This document shows, piece after piece, positions 13,922-19,208 of a stretch of 35,566 nucleotides of DNA (positions within the stretch are counted from its first letter, which is position 1; each line of letters opens with the position of its first letter). Source of the DNA: a virus. The DNA lies in the IMG/VR virus record IMGVR_UViG_3300001851_000258, positions 1-35,566 of that record; one strand, 5' to 3'. The notes beneath the pieces are model-generated. The model saw nothing but the letters and a program-made list of their open reading frames with translations, had not been told where the DNA came from and searched no databases. The position numbers and the translations under genes were made by a program.

Positions 13922-14738
13922 CTGGCACGAACTACGCTCTAAACACATCGGAGCCAGTGAAGTACCTGCAATTATGGGAACCTCTGACTTTGGAAACGCT
14001 TATGAGGTATGGGCCGTTAAAACAGGAAAAAAACCACCATTCAAAGGAAACTGGGCTACTCAAAGAGGCACAGAAGCAGAGCCAAAGATTAAAAAACTTT
14101 ATGAAGAACTCCATAACACTCCCCTTCTCCAACCCGTAGTAGAGTTTGAGGAATGGCCAATACTCATGGCCTCCCTAGATGGATACAACGAAGAAATAGG
14201 CTTAGTTGTTGAGTTTAAATATCCCTCGGCTGAAAAACACTATCTAGCAAAAAATAATCAAGTGCCAGCAACTTATGTAGATCAAATCCAAGCACAATTG
14301 ATGGTTACAGGATGCAATACCGCTCATTACGTTTCTTATGATGGGTTTGAAATAGAGGTGGTAGTCGTTCGAGAGGATAAAGTACGCCAGAAAGAGATTT
14401 TAGAGCGTTTAAAAGCATTTTGGAGTTTGGTAGAGACTGACACCCCACCAGAAGGCGCACCAAAAATTTTAGTATCAGAAAACTTAGAGGTTCTTGCTTC
14501 GCGCTATAAAACACTAAGCCAAATATTAGAATATTCTAAAGAAGAACTAGAAATGATCCGCGAACGGATTTGCGAATTGGTTAAAGACAAAAAGGCTGAG
14601 TTTTACGGCCTCTCACTCACTCGCTCCGAGCGGATCGGAAACGTAGACTACAAAGCTATCCCAGAATTGAACGGTGTAGACTTGAACAAATACAGAAAAC
14701 CCTCATCCGAGGTAGTAACCATAAAGGAACTGAAATGA
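13887..14738 (+). CDS. YqaJ-type (lambda exonuclease-like) 5'-3' exonuclease
   Basis: A 283-residue protein with the YqaJ/lambda-exonuclease core: RGTEAEP at 60-66 (Glu63/Glu65), the metal-binding Asp98 in ASLDGY, the E-x-K pair Glu109/Lys111 in VVEFKYP, and the QIQAQLMVTG helix at about 133-142. These are the residues that bind metal and cut one strand from double-strand ends. Beyond about residue 175 there is a helical extension (ENLEVLASRYKTLSQILEYS) like that of phage YqaJ proteins. With the annealing protein at 12020 it forms a Red-type recombination pair. The GAGG before the ATG, inside the previous gene, sets the start. The stop overlaps the next ATG (ATGA). Confidence 0.88.
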   Translation: MKVIAIDQGTDSWHELRSKHIGASEVPAIMGTSDFGNAYEVWAVKTGKKPPFKGNWATQRGTEAEPKIKKLYEELHNTPLLQPVVEFEEWPILMASLDGYNEEIGLVVEFKYPSAEKHYLAKNNQVPATYVDQIQAQLMVTGCNTAHYVSYDGFEIEVVVVREDKVRQKEILERLKAFWSLVETDTPPEGAPKILVSENLEVLASRYKTLSQILEYSKEELEMIRERICELVKDKKAEFYGLSLTRSERIGNVDYKAIPELNGVDLNKYRKPSSEVVTIKELK

Positions 14739-14935
14739 GAATCAAAGCTGGAGACAAAGTAAGGGTAGTTTGTGAAGTGATAGGAGAAGTAATCGAAGAT
14801 CCAACCAAATCTGAGTTTTCTGTTCTAGTTCAGTTTGGAAAAGAAATTGCCAGACTTCCAAACGATGGAACGCTCTTAGGAATGACATGCTTAAAATTGG
14901 TCAAAGTAGAGGAGGAAACCTATGAACACCCTTGA
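14735..14935 (+). CDS. Small beta-rich protein (66 aa)
   Basis: A short beta-rich protein whose layout (MRIKAGDKVRVVCEVIGEVI, then FSVLVQFGKEIARLPNDGTL, then LGMTCLKLVKVEEE) fits an SH3-like small barrel of the kind found in early phage regulators or adaptors. It begins by ATGA overlap with the exonuclease stop, so it is translated in the same pass. Its end overlaps the start of the first 27-residue membrane peptide by 14 bases. The function is unknown. Confidence 0.6.
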   Translation: MRIKAGDKVRVVCEVIGEVIEDPTKSEFSVLVQFGKEIARLPNDGTLLGMTCLKLVKVEEETYEHP

Positions 14936-15005
14936 ATTTAAGAATATCATCTGTTGGTTGGCTCTGCTGCTGTTCGTAACCGCTTATTTCACTGGCTTAA
15001 TATGA
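14922..15005 (+). CDS. 27-residue membrane peptide (possible holin or antiholin component)
   Basis: The peptide has a short hydrophilic head (MNTLEFKN) and one long hydrophobic span (IICWLALLLFVTAYFTGLI). A GGAGG ribosome site 6-7 bases upstream supports translation. Its TGA overlaps the next ATG (ATGA), and that next peptide runs directly into the lysozyme gene, so all three are likely to be made together. Small single-span membrane peptides next to an endolysin are typical of pinholins or holin regulators, but at 27 residues this is shorter than known holins. The role is inferred. Confidence 0.6.
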   Translation: MNTLEFKNIICWLALLLFVTAYFTGLI

Positions 15006-15085
15006 AAATACTTTTAATTTCTTTTGGCTATTTGTTCTTTGTTTTACTCGTAATTGCTGTTCTTAAACTCGTAAGGAAAGACTAA
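15002..15085 (+). CDS. 27-residue membrane peptide directly before the lysozyme
   Basis: The peptide consists of a hydrophobic span (MKILLISFGYLFFVLLVIAV) and a short basic tail (LKLVRKD). The gene overlaps the upstream peptide by ATGA and the lysozyme start by TAATG (stop at 15083-15085, ATG at 15085). The positive tail after the span predicts an N-out, C-in orientation, whereas the upstream peptide has its charges at the N-terminus. The pair could act as holin and antiholin or form a hetero-oligomer. Both are far shorter than usual holins. Confidence 0.6.
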   Translation: MKILLISFGYLFFVLLVIAVLKLVRKD

Positions 15086-15681
15086 TGGGAAGCGGAATTA
15101 ACGGCGACAGCCAATATCAACCACCAGATTTAGATAAGAAATTTATTATTAACGAGGCTGGACTAGAACTGGTTAAACACTTTGAATCATTATTTCTAAA
15201 CAGCTACATAGATCCAATTGGTGTGCCAACCATAGGCTACGGAAAAATTAGGTTTAGAGATGGATCAAAAGTTGAGCTAGGGCAAACCTGCACCAAAGAA
15301 CAAGCTGAAAAATGGCTCATCGAAGACCTAGAGGACGAGGGTGCAAAATACGTTCGTTACTATCTAAACGATAAACAAGAGTACGAACTGAATCAGAACC
15401 AATTCTCATCTTTAGTGTCTTTTACGTTTAATCGAGGAGCAGGACGGTTTAGAGACTACATCGCTCCATTCATTAATAAGAATGACATAAGTGGAGCCAT
15501 GACCGCCTTATGCTCTTTAAACTGGGCCGTAGAGAATGGTCAAAAGAAATACTTTCTAGGACTAGACCGCCGCCGCTGGGCTGAAAGATACCTCTTTGAA
15601 GGAAAAGACTGGCGGGCATTTGATACCGTTGCAAAGTTTAAGGCGTTTAAGGACAACAACTATGAATTACTGGGAAAATGA
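15085..15681 (+). CDS. Endolysin, T4/P22-type lysozyme (glycoside hydrolase family 24)
   Basis: A 198-residue muramidase. The catalytic set of the family is present with the usual spacing: Glu34 (KHFESL), Asp43 (Y-I-D) and Thr49 in the signature VPTIGYG, that is Glu+9 and Asp+6 as in T4 lysozyme. The C-terminal half (QNQFSSLVSFTFNRGAGRF and the GLDRRRWAERYLFEG motif) is also typical of the family. There is no signal peptide, so release would need a holin. It is coupled by TAATG to a 27-residue membrane peptide and has AAGGAAAG before the ATG. It is unusual that this lysis gene lies in the early operon. Confidence 0.9.
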   Translation: MGSGINGDSQYQPPDLDKKFIINEAGLELVKHFESLFLNSYIDPIGVPTIGYGKIRFRDGSKVELGQTCTKEQAEKWLIEDLEDEGAKYVRYYLNDKQEYELNQNQFSSLVSFTFNRGAGRFRDYIAPFINKNDISGAMTALCSLNWAVENGQKKYFLGLDRRRWAERYLFEGKDWRAFDTVAKFKAFKDNNYELLGK

Positions 15682-15832
15682 ATTGAAAAAGGCAGAAACA
15701 AAACCAGAAATAGCATTAAAGGCTCTTATGAGTATCTCTATTCCAGATCCAGTTCAATACGATGGAATGCTGGCATGGACGCTTAAAAACATTGCCAAAG
15801 ACGCTTTAAAGGAAATTAACGGCAAACCATAG
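15662..15832 (+). CDS. Small helical protein (56 aa)
   Basis: I set the start at ATG 15662 (MNYWENELKKAETKPEIALK), inside the end of the lysozyme gene, with AAGGA about 8 bases upstream. The protein is helical throughout (IALKALMSISIPD, DGMLAWTLKNIAKDALKEI). A longer in-frame start would run through lysozyme sequence. No family or motif is recognised; it may be a lysis or accessory factor. The 96 bases after its stop hold no clear gene, only an AT-rich stretch and the ribosome site of the next gene. Confidence 0.5.
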   Translation: MNYWENELKKAETKPEIALKALMSISIPDPVQYDGMLAWTLKNIAKDALKEINGKP

Positions 15833-15928
15833 ACGTATAAATTATGCAGAAATGTATAAAACTCTTTATAGCCTGTTTATTTTTTCTCAATTGAATGTTG
15901 CTTAAAAACAACAAAATGGAGAATGAAA

Positions 15929-16294
15929 ATGAAAAAAGTAATTCAAGTGATTGATGAAGACGCGGCAGAAAAATATGCAAATGTTCATTATCGTGAAGAT
16001 TCGCGAGAACTTTATGGAAACATAACCCGTGACTTCCTTGCGGGATGCGCTTACGGGCGTGAGCAAGAGAAGAAGAAGCTGGAAATTGCTTTAGATACTT
16101 TAGGCAAGATAGCACTGAGGGTCGATAAGTGTTTGCTCGGTCCACCTATTGATACAGCAAATGATTTTATTGAACGGGCCAGTAGTTCAGATGATTTAAT
16201 TTGTTGGTCTTTTGAATTGGGAAGTCATAGAGCCTATTCAGAATGTGCAATCGAAGCAAAAGAAGTCTTAAAACAAATCGAAGGAAAGGAATGA
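15929..16294 (+). CDS. Hypothetical protein with an MKKVIQV start (121 aa)
   Basis: The ATG at 15929 is preferred over 15923 because the GGAG is 7 bases away from the former and only 1 from the latter. The first seven residues (MKKVIQV) and the upstream leader are nearly identical to those of the next gene, although the rest differs. The body is helical and has an ITRDFLAGCAYGREQEKKK segment like that in many small phage proteins. The C-terminal part contains two cysteines in helical surroundings (DDLICWSFELGSHRAYSECA). The function is unknown. It is likely co-transcribed with the Sm-like gene that follows 3 bases later. Confidence 0.6.
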   Translation: MKKVIQVIDEDAAEKYANVHYREDSRELYGNITRDFLAGCAYGREQEKKKLEIALDTLGKIALRVDKCLLGPPIDTANDFIERASSSDDLICWSFELGSHRAYSECAIEAKEVLKQIEGKE

Positions 16295-16297
16295 AAA

Positions 16298-16567
16298 ATG
16301 AAAAAAGTAATTCAAGTGACCGAAGTTGATGGCGAGGGATTAGAGGCTTTTATTTATGAAAGAATTTTTATTGTGTGCAGATCGTATTTCTATGCCGGAA
16401 CGCTAACGAGAATTTATGACGATTGCGTTTTGTTAGAGGATGCTCGCTTTGTATTGGAAAGCGGAAGCTTTGAAGGAAAAGGAATTGCTAACTCCGAAAA
16501 AGTAAACGGCGGAAAGATTTACGTTACAAAAAACTCAATCGAATCCTTTTTTCAAAGCCACGAATAA
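16298..16567 (+). CDS. Small Sm-like (LSm-type) beta-barrel protein (89 aa)
   Basis: The pattern after the MKKVIQV start ([43 protein letters not shown]) follows the Sm1-style layout: a helix, a strand, a tight Gly turn with Leu, then Asp-x3 and a strand ending in an Asp/Ala. I recall proteins of this type as conserved hypotheticals in many phages and bacteria, but this is memory, not a database result. The AAGGA is 7 bases before the ATG. Its stop lies in the first copy of a 13-base tandem repeat and is followed by the G-rich hexamer gene. An RNA- or DNA-binding role is inferred from the fold pattern. Confidence 0.55.
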   Translation: MKKVIQVTEVDGEGLEAFIYERIFIVCRSYFYAGTLTRIYDDCVLLEDARFVLESGSFEGKGIANSEKVNGGKIYVTKNSIESFFQSHE

Positions 16568-16597
16568 TGGACACGAATAATGGACACGAATAATGGA
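16559..16597 (+). repeat. Triple 13-base tandem repeat with stop-start overlaps
   Basis: Three perfect copies of CACGAATAATGGA occupy 16559-16571, 16572-16584 and 16585-16597. Each contains TAATG, so each offers a stop overlapping a start. Since 13 is not a multiple of three, the ATGs at 16567, 16580 and 16593 lie in different frames, and only the last opens the long hexamer gene. The first TAA is the stop of the Sm-like gene. Change in copy number would alter which frame is reached by coupling. Confidence 0.85.
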
Positions 16598-16772
16598 AAA
16601 GAAAAAATACTATCGGTTTTGGGATAAATCTAGGGCTAGGGCTAGGGCTGGGGCTGGGGCTGGGGCTTGGGCTAGGGCTGGGGCTGGGGCTTGGGCTAGG
16701 GCTTGGGGTTGGGATGGGGCTGGGTCTAGGGCTGGGTCTAGGGCTTGGGCTTGGGATGGGGCTAAAAAATAA
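16593..16772 (+). CDS. Dipeptide-repeat protein (Arg/Gly/Trp-Ala), 59 aa
   Basis: A frame running exactly from the third TAATG to TAA at 16770-16772. After a short start ([13 protein letters not shown]) it is almost pure X-Ala, with X being Arg, Gly or Trp, plus a few Gly-Trp-Asp and Gly-Ser units, and it ends in Lys-Lys. The underlying DNA is the GGGCTN hexamer array. The next gene starts right after the stop, which supports real coding. All six frames of such repeats tend to be open, so coding is not proven by openness alone. Aromatic, basic, low-complexity chains of this sort could bind nucleic acid or condense. A G-rich site placed between two genes is the alternative. Confidence 0.55.
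   Translation: MEKKKYYRFWDKSRARARAGAGAGAWARAGAGAWARAWGWDGAGSRAGSRAWAWDGAKK
16633..16763 (+). repeat. Degenerate GGGCTN hexamer array (G-quadruplex candidate)
   Basis: About 131 bases of imperfect hexamers GGGCTA, GGGCTG and GGGCTT, with small variations (GGTTGGGATGG, GGGTCTAGG). Runs of three or four Gs are separated by two to four bases, which is classic for intramolecular G-quadruplexes on the plus strand DNA or RNA. The array coincides with the dipeptide-repeat gene. The local composition is unlike the rest of the window, which suggests expansion by slippage. Confidence 0.9.
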
Positions 16773-17027
16773 ATGAAGCAAGCACTAATCGTTTCTGTCG
16801 TTTTCCTTTTTGGCCTGATCTTTGGCGCTGTCATGGGCATCAAGATTTATTCCGGCCTTATTCGAAACCACGATCTTGAATCCCTTGCAAACGCTTCCGT
16901 GGAAAATACAAAACAAGCCATAGAAAACCTGAATCATTCGCAAGAATTAAACGATAAATTCCGAATTAAATTTGAAAAATGCCTTAAAGCAAATGAGGAG
17001 TTAAACAAACGCCTCTGGAAAAGATAA
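16773..17027 (+). CDS. Single-span membrane protein with helical stalk (84 aa), possible inner-membrane spanin
   Basis: The N-terminus is one membrane span ([19 protein letters not shown]) with two charges at most before it. It is followed by 55 residues of charged helix ([38 protein letters not shown]), which fits a type II protein with a periplasmic coiled coil as in Rz-like i-spanins. The ATG directly follows the stop of the dipeptide-repeat gene. A lipobox protein (17065) is the next gene, so a two-gene spanin is possible. A similar candidate pair lies on the minus strand in the late region, so either or both may serve. Confidence 0.45.
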   Translation: MKQALIVSVVFLFGLIFGAVMGIKIYSGLIRNHDLESLANASVENTKQAIENLNHSQELNDKFRIKFEKCLKANEELNKRLWKR

Positions 17028-17064
17028 TTGATAAAACCAAAAGACTGACGCACCATGATAATTA

Positions 17065-17337
17065 GTGAAGCATTACGCCCTTATTGCTGCTCTGATATCC
17101 TGTGCTGAAGTTTGCCGCTTGGCTTATTACGAGTCTGCTTGTGGCTCTGGAGATAAAACAACCTGCCAATGCGTTGAAACCATAGAACGTAGACTCGATA
17201 ACGTAATCCCCTTTTCACTCACATGGAAACAAGAGAAAAAAACGTACAACCCTGATGAGAATGATTATTATTTTGACCGAGGAGAGCGGATTAAGTACGA
17301 GTCCGATAAAAACTCATGGGAAGACATGGACCGCTAA
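17065..17337 (+). CDS. Putative lipoprotein (90 aa), possible outer-membrane spanin partner
   Basis: I place the start at GTG 17065 (MKHYALIAALISC...). Residues 1-13 have a hydrophobic core and the lipobox LISC, with Cys13 as the lipidated residue. The mature part has several more cysteines (about residues 17-37), which suggests disulfides and a periplasmic location. The next 45 residues are hydrophilic and acidic with Tyr (YNPDENDYYFDRGER). It follows the membrane-helix protein by 37 bases. Ribosome-site evidence is weak. Spanin partnership is inferred only from order and topology; another periplasmic lipoprotein is equally possible. Confidence 0.4.
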   Translation: MKHYALIAALISCAEVCRLAYYESACGSGDKTTCQCVETIERRLDNVIPFSLTWKQEKKTYNPDENDYYFDRGERIKYESDKNSWEDMDR

Positions 17338-17354
17338 AAACAGATAGAAAAACC

Positions 17355-17468
17355 ATGTACACGCCAGAAGAACGGCGCAAAAAACATCTAGAAAAAGCCA
17401 AACGTAATTTTATGAAACAACAGTTGGCGATTCGTGCTGCTCTGAAAAAAGAGACATTAACTCAATAG
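17355..17468 (+). CDS. Possible 37-residue basic peptide
   Basis: A short frame encoding a strongly basic helix (MYTPEERRKKHLEKAKRNFM and further Lys residues). It overlaps the 3' end of the minus-strand RusA gene by 59 bases in antisense, and there is no good ribosome site. Such peptides do occur in early phage operons, but the evidence is thin. Confidence 0.25.
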   Translation: MYTPEERRKKHLEKAKRNFMKQQLAIRAALKKETLTQ

Positions 17469-17892
17469 CATTAATTGGCGTATGGGCTGATAGCACGATA
17501 TGACAACACTCATTTTCACCGTCCATTTTTTCAATATTTGATGCCCAGACGTGCTTATCATCAATTCCTAATTGAGCGAAAAAACAATCCTGAACAGCTT
17601 TGATCCGATTAGCTACATCTAGCTTTTTAATCCCACCCTGCTTGTTGTAGAGCCTCGAACGGTTAAAAACGAAAAAGTAATCAACCTTGAAGTGTTCAAC
17701 ACCACCCCAATTTTTAGCCATTAAGTCTTTAATTGAATGAAAATAGGCTTTATGGATAACGGCATACGCCTCACACGATTTTCTGTACTCTTTTAACTCT
17801 CTTGTGGCTACTCTACCAACACCAGGCACATTTCTATAAAGTGCATTTTCAGAAGGGGGAAGGGGAAACCCTGAGATAAAAATAGCGTCCAT
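17410..17892 (-). CDS. rusA: RusA-like Holliday junction resolvase
   Basis: A 160-residue protein with the RusA layout. The N-terminus FISGFPLPPSENALYRN is the 'PPSxN' start of this family. The central KKLDVANRIKAVQDCFFAQL stretch, followed by GIDDKHVWASNIEK, carries the conserved acidic residues (Asp in KLD, in AVQD and in GIDD) that bind metal. RusA dimers cut Holliday junctions, here probably those created by the annealing protein and exonuclease. It is the only minus-strand gene inside the early operon. Its ATG at 17892 shares two bases with the HNH ATG at 17891 (CATG), so it must be expressed from its own transcript or antisense to the operon. Confidence 0.82.
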   Translation of the reverse strand: MDAIFISGFPLPPSENALYRNVPGVGRVATRELKEYRKSCEAYAVIHKAYFHSIKDLMAKNWGGVEHFKVDYFFVFNRSRLYNKQGGIKKLDVANRIKAVQDCFFAQLGIDDKHVWASNIEKMDGENECCHIVLSAHTPINAIELMSLFSEQHESPTVVS

Positions 17893-18181
17893 GAGAAAGA
17901 GAATAGTTAATAAAGAGCTGTTAAAGAACTATAAAACACAGATTTGCGTTATTTGTGGCGTTTTTGGCGTAGATCCAGACCACATTAAACACAGAGGCGC
18001 TGGAGGAGATGATACAGAGGACAATCTAATGCCACTTTGTAGACTACACCACTCTGAAAGGCATCATAAAGGCTGGCACCGTTTTTCTATAAAATACCCT
18101 GTAATTACACAAGAACTGGAAAAGCGTGGATTTGGTTTTGTAAATGAATTTGGTACTTGGAAGTTACGCAAATTAAACTAA
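17891..18181 (+). CDS. HNH nuclease (96 aa)
   Basis: The zinc and catalytic motifs are visible. Cys19-x2-Cys22 is followed by DPDHIKHRGAGGDD (Asp30-His31 pair), the HNH asparagine Asn45 in EDNLMPLC with Cys50, and the H-H-x3-H cluster at 53-58. Small HNH proteins of this kind act in phages in DNA cleavage or packaging-linked cutting, and often sit next to recombination genes. Here the start codon overlaps that of the divergent RusA. There is no clear ribosome site. Homing endonuclease or packaging nickase are alternatives. Confidence 0.8.
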   Translation: MRKRIVNKELLKNYKTQICVICGVFGVDPDHIKHRGAGGDDTEDNLMPLCRLHHSERHHKGWHRFSIKYPVITQELEKRGFGFVNEFGTWKLRKLN

Positions 18182-18185
18182 AGGA

Positions 18186-18401
18186 ATGAGTTTCCTTATA
18201 GGTAAACGTATTCTTTTAAAAGAAATGAGCTGCGAAGAATCTTATGAGGTTAAGGTCTTGGCAATAGTCAAAGACGCTGGACAAATCTATTACAAAGTTA
18301 AAATTGACGGGAAAACTGAATACATCAATGCAAACGGTGTAGAACGATTTTCTATGAAACTTCCACCAAAGAAGGGAAAGAAGTTGAGACTTATTGAGTA
18401 G
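18186..18401 (+). CDS. Small beta-barrel-like protein (71 aa)
   Basis: An unrecognised small protein with alternating strands (SFLIGKRILLKEM, YEVKVLAIVKDAGQIYYKVK, GKTEYINANGVERF) and a basic C-terminus (LPPKKGKKLRLIE). The layout recalls Tudor or SH3-like barrels that bind nucleic acid or protein. The AAGGA lies directly against the ATG, so initiation may depend on read-through from the HNH gene, which ends 4 bases upstream. It sits between two nucleases. Confidence 0.55.
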   Translation: MSFLIGKRILLKEMSCEESYEVKVLAIVKDAGQIYYKVKIDGKTEYINANGVERFSMKLPPKKGKKLRLIE

Positions 18402-18419
18402 CGTTAGAAAATTGACGTA

Positions 18420-19208
18420 ATGAGCAAGGACGCTCCGAAAATTCTCATATTCGACATTGAAACCGCCCCAATACTGGGTTGGTTCTGGAATTTGTTTCAG
18501 CAAGACATTGCTCTAAATCAAATAGCATCAGACTGGCATATAATGAGTTGGGCCGCAAAATGGCTACGTTCTTCAGAAGTGTTTTACATGGATCAACGAA
18601 ACGCCAAAAAAATAGACGATGACAAAACAATTTTAAAAGCACTTTGGAAGCTATTAGACGAGGCTGATATTGTAGTCACCCAGAACGGAAAAGCCTTTGA
18701 CTCTAAGAAGGTAAACGCTAGGTTTCTGATTAACGGCCTTCCCCCTCCCTCCCCTTACAAGCACATAGACACTAAGCAGTTAGCTAAGAAAAACTTTGCC
18801 TTTACATCTAATAAACTCGAATACCTCTCCCACAAGATTAATAAGAAATATAAGAAGCTGAAACATTCCAAATTCTCAGGCTTTGAACTGTGGAAAGAGT
18901 GTCTAGCGGGAAATATAGAAGCCTGGGAGGAGATGGAAAAATATAATAAGCACGATGTACTAGCCACAGAGGAACTATATTTATCCCTAGCACCATGGGG
19001 AACAGGAGTAGACCTCAACCCATACATGAGTGGCGGGTTTAGATGTAAGGACTGTGGATCAGACAATCTTACCAAGCAAGGATTTAAGATAACAAAAAGC
19101 GGAAAGTATCAGCAATGGAAGTGCCGTGATTGTGGGTCTTGGACAAATTCCATCGGAGAAAAAAACAATCTATTCAGCAAAGAGCGTAGAAAAGAATTAA
19201 AGGGCTAA
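18420..19208 (+). CDS. DEDDy 3'-5' exonuclease with C-terminal zinc ribbon
   Basis: A 262-residue protein. The first exonuclease motif is DIET (Asp12, Glu14). The second is NGKAFD with Asp94. The third is YNKHD (Tyr175, Asp179), making it DEDDy type. The fold is RNase H-like, as in the proofreading subunits and RNase-H-like nucleases of phages. Residues 205-245 add a zinc ribbon (Cys209, Cys212, Cys235, Cys238 in RCKDC..KCRDCG), which probably binds DNA or RNA ends. No polymerase is present in the window, so it may act in recombination, degradation or repair rather than proofreading. Its stop overlaps that of the convergent minus-strand gene by two bases (19206-19207). Confidence 0.8.
   Translation: MSKDAPKILIFDIETAPILGWFWNLFQQDIALNQIASDWHIMSWAAKWLRSSEVFYMDQRNAKKIDDDKTILKALWKLLDEADIVVTQNGKAFDSKKVNARFLINGLPPPSPYKHIDTKQLAKKNFAFTSNKLEYLSHKINKKYKKLKHSKFSGFELWKECLAGNIEAWEEMEKYNKHDVLATEELYLSLAPWGTGVDLNPYMSGGFRCKDCGSDNLTKQGFKITKSGKYQQWKCRDCGSWTNSIGEKNNLFSKERRKELKG

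Noticed and set aside
16559-16763. CRISPR-like array
   Set aside because: The repeats are short, contiguous 13-mers or hexamers without spacers.
16524-16843. Minus-strand frames of Pro-Ser repeats and Pro-Ala repeats opposite the hexamer array
   Set aside because: Any GGGCTN array is open in every frame. Only the plus frame has a start and stop that fit its neighbours.
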